Part shown: piece after piece, positions 1 through 7,249 of the stretch | Numbering within the stretch: the stretch's first letter is position 1 | Layout of the letters: the number at the start of each line of letters is the position of its first letter | Assembly: GCA_937871435.1 (NCBI GenBank) | Contig: CALMQM010000078.1 | Location: 1-49,097, forward strand | Origin: an uncultured Bacteroidota bacterium | Lineage (GTDB): Bacteria; Bacteroidota; Bacteroidia; AKYH767-A; 2013-40CM-41-45 | Reading direction: 5' to 3' | Length of the DNA: 49,097 nt | Notes under the pieces: model-generated | The model's database searches: none | What the model was told of the DNA's origin: nothing | What the model saw: the letters and a program-made list of their open reading frames with translations, nothing else | Translations under genes and position numbers: made by a program

Positions 1-72
1 GAATCGAACCCCCACGAGGTTGCCCTCGGCAGATTTTGAGTCTGCTGCGTCTACCAATTCCGCCACCCGGGC
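1..72 (-). tRNA. tRNA-Leu(CAA), 3' end cut off by the window edge
   Basis: On the minus strand the acceptor 5' side GCCCGGG (72-66) is followed by a D-arm. The anticodon stem GCAGA/TCTGC encloses the loop CTCAAAA, which puts anticodon CAA at 38-36. A long variable arm (class II tRNA) and the start of the T-arm with GGTTCGATTC follow. The long variable arm and CAA anticodon give leucine, decoding UUG. The 3' acceptor strand and CCA lie beyond position 1. Confidence 0.93.
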
Positions 73-372
73 GTCTTAATACTGTTTCGGGGTTCAGATT
101 CCGGGTTTTGATTTAATAAATATGATTTATTGACTTCAGTGAAATCTAAATGTCAATCAAACCAGCACCTAAAACCCAAAACTCGGAACCCGAAACTCGA
201 AAACTATTTATTGATAGGCTGCGAAAATACGTAATAATTCTATTGACAGACAAAAAGATCGAATTTTAGCTAAAAACAAGGGGCTTTTTTGCTGAAAAAG
301 AGGGTATTCCGCTTGTCTGTTACGCTCAATTTTCGTTTCTTTGCAGCCCCTGAAAATTCAGGAATCAGACCT
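73..372. other. tRNA-prs intergenic region with two heptamer-repeat blocks
   Basis: No gene is seen here. Positions 84-111 read as four 7-mers (GTTTCGG, GGTTCAG, ATTCCGG, GTTTTGA). Positions 173-200 read as four 7-mers of an AACYCRA type (AACCCAA, AACTCGG, AACCCGA, AACTCGA). The first block is roughly the reverse complement type of the second, so the pair forms an imperfect inverted repeat around an AT-rich centre. The end of the region holds the likely prs promoter. Confidence 0.6.
313..343 (+). promoter_or_regulatory. Candidate Bacteroidota promoter for prs
   Basis: TTG at 313-315, a 20-nt spacer and TTTCTTTG at 336-343 resemble the Bacteroidota -33/-7 arrangement (TTTG, N19-20, TAnnTTTG), with one mismatch in the -7 box. 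Transcription would begin near 350. That supports the ATG at 373 and argues against the longer in-frame TTG start at 289. Confidence 0.4.
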
Positions 373-1305
373 ATGGAGCGCAACGTGAAGCTGTTTTCGG
401 GTACAGCTACCCATTATCTTGCAGAACGCATAGCCCTTGGCTATGGATTACCTCTCGGCGAAGTGAATGTTGCCCGCTTCAGCGATGGCGAATTCTCTCC
501 TTCCTTCGATGAATCCGTTCGCGGCTGCGATGTGTTTATTATCCAGTCGACTTTCGCTCCATCAGATAACCTGATGGAACTTTTGTTACTGATCGACGCG
601 GCAAAGAGAGCTTCCGCACATTATATCACAGCGGTAATTCCTTATTTCGGATTTGCCAGATCTGATCGCAAAGACAAACCACGGGTTTCAATCGCTTCCA
701 AACTGGTTGCGAATATGCTCACCGCTGCCGGTGTTACGCGTGTGATTACCATGGATCTTCATGCTCCGCAAATCCAGGGATTCTTTGACATCCCGGTAGA
801 TCACCTCGAACCATCTTCTCTATTCGTTCCCTATATCGAGTCACTGCAATTGCCTAACCTCACTATCGCCGCTCCGGATATGGGCGGAGTGAACAGAGCA
901 CGGGGCTACGCGAAATATTTCAACGCGGAAATGGTGATCTGCGATAAGCACCGTAAAAAAGCGAATGAAATTGATACCATGACAGTCATTGGTGATGTAG
1001 AAGGTCGTGATATAATTCTTGTCGATGATATCTGCGATACTGCCGGTACACTTACCAAAGCAGCCGAGATGCTGTTCGACAAAGGTGCCAGCAGTGTCCG
1101 CGCATTTTGTACACATCCTGTACTGAGTGGCAAAGCATACGAACGCATCAAAAATTCCCGACTTACAGAACTCGTAGTTACAGACACCATTCCACTGCGT
1201 GAAGAATGCGATAAGATAAAAGTTATCTCCACAGCGGAACTCTTCTCAAGAATTATCCGAAGAGTGTATGTGTATGAGTCTATAAGTCAGCTATTCCTTG
1301 TATAG
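373..1305 (+). CDS. prs: Ribose-phosphate pyrophosphokinase (PRPP synthetase)
   Basis: A 310-residue protein that transfers pyrophosphate from ATP to ribose 5-phosphate, giving PRPP for purine, pyrimidine, NAD, histidine and tryptophan synthesis in the cytoplasm. The N-terminal KLFSGTATHYLAERIA and the SDGEF segment fit the family. So do the ATP/flexible-loop region with FGFARSDRKDKPR (about residues 90-105), MDLHAPQIQGFF, and the PRPP-binding loop VDDICDTAGT (about 217-226). Length is typical of bacterial Prs. The start at 373 was chosen because family similarity begins at MERNVKLFSG and a plausible promoter lies just upstream. The TAG stop (1303-1305) lies inside the first unit of a 48-bp tandem repeat, so the 3' end abuts repetitive DNA. 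Confidence 0.96.
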   Translation: MERNVKLFSGTATHYLAERIALGYGLPLGEVNVARFSDGEFSPSFDESVRGCDVFIIQSTFAPSDNLMELLLLIDAAKRASAHYITAVIPYFGFARSDRKDKPRVSIASKLVANMLTAAGVTRVITMDLHAPQIQGFFDIPVDHLEPSSLFVPYIESLQLPNLTIAAPDMGGVNRARGYAKYFNAEMVICDKHRKKANEIDTMTVIGDVEGRDIILVDDICDTAGTLTKAAEMLFDKGASSVRAFCTHPVLSGKAYERIKNSRLTELVVTDTIPLREECDKIKVISTAELFSRIIRRVYVYESISQLFLV

Positions 1306-1494
1306 GGGACGAGGGACAGGGGACGAGGGACGATGCCATACTACCTAAAATAAGGGACGAGGGACAGAGGACAAGGGACGATGCCAACCTACCTAAAATA
1401 AGGGACGAGGGACAGAGGACGAAGGACGATGCCAACCTACCTAAAATAAGGGACGAGGGACAGAGGACGAAGGACGATGCCAACCTACCTAATA
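1303..1494. repeat. Four tandem copies of a 48-bp repeat built from GGGACRA heptamers
   Basis: Units begin at 1303, 1351, 1399 and 1447, an exact 48-bp period. Each holds three or four 7-mers of the GGGACGA/GGGACAG/GGGACAA type followed by ATGCCAACCTACCTAAAATA. Copies 3 and 4 are almost identical and copy 1 is the most diverged. The last unit runs directly into the CCTAATA repeat. There are no unique spacers between units, so this is a minisatellite-like array and not CRISPR. Confidence 0.92.
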
Positions 1495-1543
1495 CCTAAT
1501 ACCTAATACCTAATACCTAATACCTAATACTTAATACCTAATA
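1487..1543. repeat. CCTAATA heptanucleotide tandem array
   Basis: About seven copies of the 7-mer CCTAATA (one variant CTTAATA) continue from the ACCTACCTAA tail of the preceding 48-bp unit. The array ends about 25 bp before the rplY start codon, so it lies in or next to the rplY leader. Confidence 0.92.
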
Positions 1544-1569
1544 ACAACAACCAATAACAAAAAAACAAA

Positions 1570-2220
1570 ATGAAATCAATTGAAATTATCGGAACAAAGA
1601 GAGCAGCTCAGACAAAGCAGGAAACAAAAAAACTGCGGGCAGAGGGTATGGTTCCGTGTGTACTGTACGGTGGAAATGAACAATACCACTTCAGCACACC
1701 GGCCATGAATCTGAAAGGCCTGGTGTACACACCGGACGTTTACACCGTTGATTTAAATATCGATGGAACGCATCACAAAGCCATCATGAAAGAAATCCAG
1801 TTTCATGCAGTATCCGATGCTATCCTCCACATCGACTTCATGGAAATGAACGATGATAAAAAAGTGGTGATCGATGTGCCTGTGAAAGTAACAGGAACAG
1901 CACCGGGAGTACGTGCGGGCGGACAGCTCATCAACAAACTCCGTCGCCTCAAAATTTCCGCATTGCCTAAACACCTTCCTGATTTCGTGGAAGTGAACAT
2001 TGGCAGTCTTGAAATCGGTGACAATATCCGCGTGCGCGACATGAAACTCGAAGGCGTTGAATTCTTCGACAGCCCTTCGAATGTAATCACTGCTGTACGT
2101 ACTACACGTGCCGTTGTCGCTGAAACACCTGCCGCTGCTGCCGCTACTCCGGCCGCTGCCGCTCCTGCCGCTGCAGCTGCGCCTGCAAAAGCCGCTGCTC
2201 CTGCAGACAAGAAAAAATAA
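1570..2220 (+). CDS. rplY: 50S ribosomal protein L25/general stress protein CTC
   Basis: A 216-residue two-domain L25 of the CTC type that binds 5S rRNA in the large ribosomal subunit. The N-terminal L25 domain (about residues 1-90) contains KRAAQTKQETKKLRAEG, VPCVLYGG and HIDFMEM. The second beta domain (about 95-180) contains VDVPVKVTGTAPGVRAGG and DNIRVRD. The last 35 or so residues form a low-complexity Ala/Pro tail ending in DKKK, often seen in Bacteroidota L25 proteins. It sits downstream of prs, as in many genomes of the phylum, and is followed by a clear terminator. No strong Shine-Dalgarno is visible; the leader is A-rich. Confidence 0.95.
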   Translation: MKSIEIIGTKRAAQTKQETKKLRAEGMVPCVLYGGNEQYHFSTPAMNLKGLVYTPDVYTVDLNIDGTHHKAIMKEIQFHAVSDAILHIDFMEMNDDKKVVIDVPVKVTGTAPGVRAGGQLINKLRRLKISALPKHLPDFVEVNIGSLEIGDNIRVRDMKLEGVEFFDSPSNVITAVRTTRAVVAETPAAAAATPAAAAPAAAAAPAKAAAPADKKK

Positions 2221-2242
2221 TTTTATCTCTTTACCTGTTATT

Positions 2243-2277
2243 AAAACCTTTCTCCTTTCGGAGAAAGGTTTTTTTAT
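2243..2277 (+). terminator. Rho-independent terminator of rplY
   Basis: A perfect 13-bp stem pairs 2243-2255 with 2260-2272 around the loop TTTC, and its 3' arm runs into a T-rich stretch. It starts 23 bp after the rplY stop. Confidence 0.92.
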
Positions 2278-2348
2278 TTCCGCTTTTTGCCGGACAATTT
2301 CTCTCATGCGAAAGAGTCGATCAAACATTTCCGCATAAAAAGAAAGTG

Positions 2349-2356
2349 TATATTTG
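2349..2356 (+). promoter_or_regulatory. Candidate -7 box (TATATTTG)
   Basis: It matches the Bacteroidota -7 consensus TAnnTTTG exactly and lies 24 nt before the ATG at 2381. No good -33 TTG is present at the expected spacing. Confidence 0.4.
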
Positions 2357-2380
2357 ATCATACTCTTTAACATTCTTCGC

Positions 2381-3145
2381 ATGAAAAATTTTCTCTTGTT
2401 ACTGGTTTTCTTTTTCATTGGACACGATCTATTATTTGCCCAAACTACTTTTACCGGAACATTCAATGGTGTAGTGAATGAAGTAAATGCTGTCTTGCAC
2501 CTTCAGGAAAGTAATGGGCAACTAAGCGGAGAGTATAAAGAAGGACAAGACATCCTCACTTTGCAGGGAACAGTCCAAAACAATGCTGCGGCCGGCGAAA
2601 TGCTGGATCCCGGCAGCGGACAAGCATTGTCTACTTTTCAATTTCTACTCAACGGAAATCAGCTGAATGCTCAATTCTCAGTTCTCGGTTTCATTTCTAC
2701 TGAAGCAATATTTACTCTTGCAAACAATAAAGTTGCATCCGGAAGCTCAACGCCGGCAATCAAATCAACGACTTCTGAGAATTCTGAAAACAAAAAAGAT
2801 CTTAGCCTCGACCCACAATTGTTCGGAACCTGGATGCATGAATCAATTGTAAACTCAGGGAGTGGTTCGGAATACGCAGGATTTACTTCTGTCCGTTATT
2901 ATACTTACAATCCTGACGGAACCTACAAACAAGAAACAGCTTCCGCCGGTGGAGGCGATGGTTGGTCCGCTTCATCCAACGGCAGAACACTTGTGGAACA
3001 AGGTACATGGACAATAAAAAACGGAATCATCCACGTAAAAACAGATGATTCAAACACCTTCTCACCTATGCTCAAACACTTTTTTCACGAAGGAAATCTC
3101 GTCTTTAAAAAAGCGAATGGCGAGTATTTAATTTACCATAAATAA
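2381..3145 (+). CDS. Secreted protein with lipocalin-like C-terminal half
   Basis: A 254-residue exported protein. The ATG at 2381 gives a clean signal peptide (MKNFLLLLVFFFIG, cleavage probably after FAQ near residue 21); an upstream in-frame start at 2354 would spoil it. Residues about 22-115 form beta-rich repeats of the type FTGTFNGVVNEVNAVLHLQ, LSGEYKEG and LTLQGTV. A Ser/Asn-rich linker precedes a second part (about 145-254) beginning LFGTWMHES, with YYTYNPDGTYK, GTWTIKNG and a C-terminal EYLIYHK. That pattern fits small lipocalin-like domains of Bacteroidota exported proteins. There is no T9SS tail. Its ligand and role are unknown. Confidence 0.8.
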   Translation: MKNFLLLLVFFFIGHDLLFAQTTFTGTFNGVVNEVNAVLHLQESNGQLSGEYKEGQDILTLQGTVQNNAAAGEMLDPGSGQALSTFQFLLNGNQLNAQFSVLGFISTEAIFTLANNKVASGSSTPAIKSTTSENSENKKDLSLDPQLFGTWMHESIVNSGSGSEYAGFTSVRYYTYNPDGTYKQETASAGGGDGWSASSNGRTLVEQGTWTIKNGIIHVKTDDSNTFSPMLKHFFHEGNLVFKKANGEYLIYHK

Positions 3146-3200
3146 TCGGAAGTTAAACCCGAATCAAGATCTTTAATTACGTGGTTTATCAGAACATCAA

Positions 3201-3208
3201 TATCTTCG
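3201..3208 (+). promoter_or_regulatory. Candidate -7 box four bases before the pth start
   Basis: TATCTTCG fits TAnnTTYG and is followed by exactly four bases (CGGC) and the ATG at 3213. A start site 5-7 nt past the box would make the pth mRNA leaderless or nearly so. No clear -33 element is seen. Confidence 0.35.
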
Positions 3209-3212
3209 CGGC

Positions 3213-3803
3213 ATGAGTAAATTTTTGATTGTCGGTCTCGGAAATATTGGTGAAGAATATTCATTTACCCGACACAACATTGGCTTTGAAGTAGCAGACG
3301 CACTTGCGGCTGATCTGGCGAAGGAAGAAACATTGTCTCCGGGCAAACTGTTCCGCTCAGATCGTCTGGCTCATGTATGTGAATCAAAATTCAAAGGAAA
3401 ACAACTCATTATTTTAAAGCCTACCACCTATATGAACCTGAGTGGAAAGGCTGTGAATTACTGGATGCAGGCTGAAAAAATTCCTCTTGAAAATATTTTC
3501 GTTATCACCGATGATCTTGCTCTTCCTTTCGGAACATTACGACTGAAGAAAAAAGGCAGCGATGGCGGACACAATGGTCTTACCGATATTATTGAAACTT
3601 TGAATACCAGCAATTTTGCCCGGCTGCGTTTCGGCATTGGCAACAATTTTCAAAAAGGCCGTCAGGTTGAATTTGTTTTACAACGCTGGTCTGAAGATGA
3701 AGCCAAAGCACTTGTGGAAAGAATTGAAAAGTGCATTCAGATCGTCAAAAGCTTCGTCAGCATCGGTGTAGATCGCACAATGTCTGATTTTAACAATAAA
3801 TAA
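3213..3803 (+). CDS. pth: Peptidyl-tRNA hydrolase
   Basis: A 196-residue cytoplasmic enzyme that cleaves peptidyl-tRNA released from stalled ribosomes. Visible Pth signatures are GLGNIGEEYSFTRHNIGFEVAD, in which the His of RHN is the catalytic base, then KPTTYMNLSGKAV, DDLALPFGTLRLKKKGSDGGHNG, and FARLRFGIG with a substitution-tolerant tail. Length is typical. It lies on the same strand as rplY, a common neighbour in this phylum, but an unrelated secreted-protein gene and the rplY terminator separate them here. Translation probably starts close to the transcription start. Confidence 0.95.
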   Translation: MSKFLIVGLGNIGEEYSFTRHNIGFEVADALAADLAKEETLSPGKLFRSDRLAHVCESKFKGKQLIILKPTTYMNLSGKAVNYWMQAEKIPLENIFVITDDLALPFGTLRLKKKGSDGGHNGLTDIIETLNTSNFARLRFGIGNNFQKGRQVEFVLQRWSEDEAKALVERIEKCIQIVKSFVSIGVDRTMSDFNNK

Positions 3804-3856
3804 GGCTTTTGACTATAGAAATGAATGGATTGTGTTTCAGCACAAACACCCTAAAA

Positions 3857-3886
3857 TTGGTTTTTGGGGTATTTTTGTTACCTTTA
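3857..3886 (+). promoter_or_regulatory. Candidate promoter for the T9SS gene at 3915
   Basis: TTG (3857-3859), a 19-nt spacer and TACCTTTA (3879-3886) match the Bacteroidota -33/-7 pattern with one mismatch at the final base. The ATG follows 28 nt later. Confidence 0.45.
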
Positions 3887-3914
3887 CGCTGTTTATTTTA
3901 CTAAAGCAAAATCG

Positions 3915-4682
3915 ATGAAAAGAATCTTTACTATCCTGATCTTATCAGTATTCACACTTCCAACATTTGCCCAGATTCTGGTGCAAACTGACTTCGCATC
4001 TTACAACGGTTTGTCAACCGGAGTTCCTCCGGGCTGGTTCATTTACTGGAATGACACTGCAGCAAGCCATAAATCTTTTTATACCGGTTCATCTACCTGC
4101 GGTATCGCTTGTCCGGCTTACAAATTCGGCTGGGATTCGATCTATGTTATCACTCCTGCTTTTGCACATGCTGACAGCGTGCGCTTCTACATGAAAGGCA
4201 ATGGAACATTCCAGGCAAATCGTTTCCAGGTATATGGTGGTCCGGATACAACGAACTGGACTCTGATTCAGGAGTTCAACAACGTTTCAGGATCGGCGAC
4301 AATTGTTACTTTACCTGTTGCTGATTCATACACAAATCTCAAATTCAATTATTACAAGGATTCTCTGGGATACAATGTCGGTTTCGATGACGTGTATGTA
4401 TTCGCGGGAAGCTTCAGCGGCATTGCTGAACATTCTGTTCTCGATGCATCGATCTACCCAAATCCTACTCAGGGAAAAATTAATGTTGAAATGGCACATT
4501 ACAGCAAGAGCCTGAGTGTGACCGTATCCAACATCCTTGGAAAAGTAGTGAAACAAGTTGTGATGAATACAATTTCTGCAAACTACGAAGTGGACCTCAA
4601 CGATCTTGAAGATGGAGTGTACATGGTAAATGTTCGCAACGAATTTGGTGAGAAGACTCAGAGAGTTGTACTCAAGAAATAA
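3915..4682 (+). CDS. T9SS-sorted secreted protein, choice-of-anchor J/MAM-like domain
   Basis: A 255-residue exported protein. The ATG at 3915 gives MKRIFTILILSVFTLPTFAQ, a signal peptide ending in the typical FAQ. Residues about 25-170 read as one beta-sandwich of the cleaved-adhesin/choice-of-anchor J type: FASYNGLSTGVPPGWFIYWN, YVITPAFAHADSVRFYMKG and LKFNYYKDSLGYNVGFDDVYVF. The last 75 or so residues are a type A T9SS sorting domain (SIYPNPTQGKINVEM, VTVSNILGKVVKQV, LEDGVYMVNVRN, QRVVLKK). It is predicted to be exported by Sec, then moved to the surface or medium by the type IX machinery, which is not in this window. A hairpin follows the stop. Confidence 0.9.
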   Translation: MKRIFTILILSVFTLPTFAQILVQTDFASYNGLSTGVPPGWFIYWNDTAASHKSFYTGSSTCGIACPAYKFGWDSIYVITPAFAHADSVRFYMKGNGTFQANRFQVYGGPDTTNWTLIQEFNNVSGSATIVTLPVADSYTNLKFNYYKDSLGYNVGFDDVYVFAGSFSGIAEHSVLDASIYPNPTQGKINVEMAHYSKSLSVTVSNILGKVVKQVVMNTISANYEVDLNDLEDGVYMVNVRNEFGEKTQRVVLKK

Positions 4683-4701
4683 TTTTCATTTTCATGAAAA
4701 A

Positions 4702-4743
4702 ACGCAAAGGGCGCAAAGATTCATTTCTTTGCGCCCTTTGTGT
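4702..4743. repeat. GCAAAG-type intergenic hairpin
   Basis: An 18-bp stem (4702-4719 with 4726-4743, one G-T pair) surrounds a 6-nt loop. It lies between two convergent genes and could terminate both. It belongs to the same sequence family as the hairpins near 9496, 12052 and 13566. Confidence 0.85.
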
Positions 4744-4767
4744 GTTTAGGAATATGTAGTCCTGGAT

Positions 4768-5199
4768 TTATTCAATTTTAATCTGAATGTCTTTTTCACT
4801 TTCTATTCCGGAAAAAGAAGTCAATGCATCCGATGCCGGACTTTGAAGCACTTTTCCATTCATATCAAAGATGCTACCGTGGGCAGGACAAATCAACTGA
4901 TCACCTGTTAATTCCAGTTGAGTGTTCCGGTGTGTGCAGCGCATCAACAAAGCATGCGCTTTTCCATCGCCTTCGCGAACCAACAACAATGGCTCCCTGA
5001 AATTAATCGTTTGTACTATGAGCATTTTGGAGTCGGAGAATGCTTTGAGAGGTACAACCAGAAATCCGTTTTTTGTTTTACCGGCATAGAGTCCGCCGGA
5101 AGTTTTACAGGCAGAGGAAGAAAAAATCAAACCCGCGGAAACCGCTCCGATACAAAGTTTGCATCCTGTTTTTAAAAACTCGCGCCGGTCAGATGACAT
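4768..5199 (-). CDS. Rieske [2Fe-2S] domain protein with Tat-like/lipoprotein leader
   Basis: A 143-residue protein. The N-terminus DRREFLKTGCKLCIGAVSAG resembles a twin-arginine leader (RR plus FLK), and SSSAC at about residues 27-31 could be a lipobox, so it may be a membrane-anchored periplasmic lipoprotein. The cluster-binding boxes are CTH (in MRCTHRN) and CPAHGS (in LICPAHGSIFD), about 16 residues apart as expected for a Rieske fold. This fits small ubiquinol oxidoreductase-type Rieske proteins of Bacteroidota. The redox partner is unknown; no cytochrome or oxygenase gene is adjacent. The start lies just upstream of the Tat-like motif. Confidence 0.85.
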   Translation of the reverse strand: MSSDRREFLKTGCKLCIGAVSAGLIFSSSACKTSGGLYAGKTKNGFLVVPLKAFSDSKMLIVQTINFREPLLLVREGDGKAHALLMRCTHRNTQLELTGDQLICPAHGSIFDMNGKVLQSPASDALTSFSGIESEKDIQIKIE

Positions 5200-5378
5200 A
5201 GGAATAAAATTTAATCCAAAGCAAGATACATTTTCATTTCAACGAATATCATTCAGCTTGAGTAGAATTCTGTTCACTCTCTAAAATGTGTTATATAGCA
5301 ATGCAGGAATCAACACTAAGCGTGTTCCTAAATAGTTGAATTCTCACAGGAACAAAGGATCGGAATGAAAAGACCGAA

Positions 5379-6929
5379 TCAGTTCAATCTTTTCAATGCG
5401 GCCCGGATATCTACTTTCTCATTCAGAATTTTCGCGACTTCTGAAATGGATACTCGCTCCTGAGCCATTGTATCCCTGTCACGAATGGTGACTTTGTTGT
5501 CGTTCAGTGTATCGTGATCGACAGTGATGCAAAACGGTGTACCAATAGCATCCTGTCGACGGTAACGTTTCCCGATATTGTCTTTCTCTTCGTAGAAACA
5601 CAAGTGATCGTACTTCAGCTGATCCATGATCTCGCGGGCTTTTTCCGGAAGACCGTCCTTTTTCACCAGTGGCATAATGGCGCATTTAATCGGCGCAAGA
5701 AAAGGAGGAATTCGTAGTACTACTCGCTCTGTGCCATCTTCAAGTTTTTCTTCCGCGTAACTTTGTGAAAGAATTGCGAGGAACATCCTGTCCAGACCAA
5801 TGGAAGTTTCCACCACATAAGGAACGTAGTTCTGATTCAATTCAGGATCGAAGTACTGCAATTTTTTACCGGAAAATTTTTCGTGATTGCCAAGGTCAAA
5901 ATCCGTTCGTGAGTGAATTCCTTCCAGTTCCTTGAAACCAAATGGAAATTCAAATTCAATATCACACGCTGCATTGGCATAATGCGCGAGTTTGAGATGA
6001 TCATGAAAACGTTGTTTGCTTTCCGGAAAACCAAGAGAACGATGCCATTTCATGCGCGTTTCTTTCCAGTAAGAATACCATTCCATTTCAGTTCCCGGCT
6101 TGATGAAAAACTGCATTTCCATCTGTTCAAATTCCCGCATGCGGAAAATAAATTGTCGGGCGACAATTTCATTGCGAAACGCTTTTCCGGTCTGCGCGAT
6201 ACCAAAAGGAATTTTCATCCTTCCGGTTTTCTGTACGTTGAGGAAATTCACAAATATACCCTGCGCTGTTTCAGGGCGAAGATAAATCGTACTGGCTTCC
6301 TCACTCACAGAACCTACCTGAGTCGAAAACATCAGGTTGAATTGTCGCACATCTGTCCAGTTGCGTGTGCCGCTTATCGGACAAACAATTTCGAGATCCA
6401 GAATAATTTGTCTTACTTCCTCCAGGTTATTCGCCTCGAGCGCTGATTTGAATCGTGCATTGATCGCATCAATCTTTTGTTGGTTCTCGAGAACCCTCGG
6501 ATTCGTGCTGCGGAATTGATCTTCATTGAATGCATCACCAAAACGTCCGCGGGCCTTTTCAACTTCTTTAAAAATCTTTGCTTCAATTTTTGCCACATGA
6601 TCTTCAATGAGCACATCGGCACGGTATCTTTTTTTCGAATCCTTGTTATCGACCAGAGGATCATTGAAAGCATCTACGTGACCGGATGCTTTCCATGTTG
6701 TGGGATGCATAAAAATCGCGGCGTCAATACCAACGATATTTTCATTCATCTGAACCATTGCCTTCCACCAGAATTCACGAATGTTCTTTTTCAACTCGGC
6801 TCCATTCTGTCCGTAATCATAAACAGCACTCAGTCCGTCATAGATTTCACTGGAAGGAAAAATAAACCCATACTCTTTTGCATGGGAAATAATGTTTTTG
6901 AAGAGATCTTCACTGTTAGTACTTGCCAT
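5379..6929 (-). CDS. glyS: Glycyl-tRNA synthetase, single-chain class II type
   Basis: A 516-residue enzyme charging tRNA-Gly. Class II features are visible. Motif 2 region FRNEIVARQFIFRMREFEQMEMQFF is preceded by YLRPETAQGIFVNF. The EGIHSRTDFDLGNHEKFSG insert and motif 3 region VVETSIGLDRMFLAIL follow. The C-terminal anticodon-binding domain contains LAPIKCAIMPLVKK and DAIGTPFCITVD. It is the homodimeric alpha2 form and not the alpha/beta form. The start MASTNSEDLFKNIISHAKEYGF was chosen over an upstream ATG at 6971 because similarity starts there and the box TATTTTCG ends four bases before it. The adjacent intergenic region carries heptamer repeats. Confidence 0.95.
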   Translation of the reverse strand: MASTNSEDLFKNIISHAKEYGFIFPSSEIYDGLSAVYDYGQNGAELKKNIREFWWKAMVQMNENIVGIDAAIFMHPTTWKASGHVDAFNDPLVDNKDSKKRYRADVLIEDHVAKIEAKIFKEVEKARGRFGDAFNEDQFRSTNPRVLENQQKIDAINARFKSALEANNLEEVRQIILDLEIVCPISGTRNWTDVRQFNLMFSTQVGSVSEEASTIYLRPETAQGIFVNFLNVQKTGRMKIPFGIAQTGKAFRNEIVARQFIFRMREFEQMEMQFFIKPGTEMEWYSYWKETRMKWHRSLGFPESKQRFHDHLKLAHYANAACDIEFEFPFGFKELEGIHSRTDFDLGNHEKFSGKKLQYFDPELNQNYVPYVVETSIGLDRMFLAILSQSYAEEKLEDGTERVVLRIPPFLAPIKCAIMPLVKKDGLPEKAREIMDQLKYDHLCFYEEKDNIGKRYRRQDAIGTPFCITVDHDTLNDNKVTIRDRDTMAQERVSISEVAKILNEKVDIRAALKRLN

Positions 6930-6933
6930 GGGG

Positions 6934-6941
6934 CGAAAATA
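6934..6941 (-). promoter_or_regulatory. Candidate -7 box four bases before the glyS start
   Basis: On the minus strand TATTTTCG is followed by CCCC and the ATG at 6929, the same four-base spacing as at pth and at the small gene starting at 24964. Confidence 0.35.
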
Positions 6942-6990
6942 GTGAATTCCGGTAAGAAAGGCATAAGGCATTCACGAGAGACGGTTATTG

Positions 6991-7053
6991 GTGACGAGGG
7001 GCGAGGGGCGAGGGACGATAGACAAGTGACAAGGGACAAGGGGCGAGGGACGA
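6991..7053. repeat. Nine tandem GGGACRA-type heptamers
   Basis: Positions 6991-7053 divide exactly into nine 7-mers: GTGACGA, GGGGCGA (twice), GGGACGA, TAGACAA, GTGACAA, GGGACAA, GGGGCGA, GGGACGA. The consensus is the same as that inside the 48-bp units at 1303-1494. Confidence 0.9.
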
Positions 7054-7116
7054 TTATTGGGGATGTGGGACGTGGAAGTGTGGTTTAATTTTAATGAACG
7101 CAGTGCTTCAATCATC

Positions 7117-7166
7117 GCCTCTCGTCACCAACAAACCGTCCCCCGCCCCTTGTCCCTTGTCCCTCT
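7117..7166. repeat. Inverted copy of the GGGACRA heptamer block
   Basis: CGCCTCTCGTCACC followed by CCCCCGCC, CCTTGTC, CCTTGTC, CCTC is the reverse-complement form of the block at 6991-7053. The whole glyS-DUF3109 spacer is therefore a large imperfect inverted repeat that could fold. Confidence 0.75.
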
Positions 7167-7249
7167 AACAAGAGTTATTACGACTAATATTTTCATCAAT
7201 CACAACCCGCTAATTACTTACTTTAGCAGTCTCAATTTAAACGACATCC

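Noticed and set aside
289-372. Longer prs reading frame from a TTG start
   Set aside because: The extra 28 residues match no part of the family, and a plausible promoter lies inside this stretch.
1303-1494. Repeat array that could suggest CRISPR
   Set aside because: The units are contiguous 48-bp copies with no unique spacers and no cas genes nearby.
2108-2338. Leu/Pro-rich frame overlapping the end of rplY
   Set aside because: It is a shifted reading of the Ala/Pro tail and runs across the terminator.
6930-6971. Upstream ATG for glyS
   Set aside because: The conserved protein starts at the internal Met, and the -7-like box lies between the two starts.
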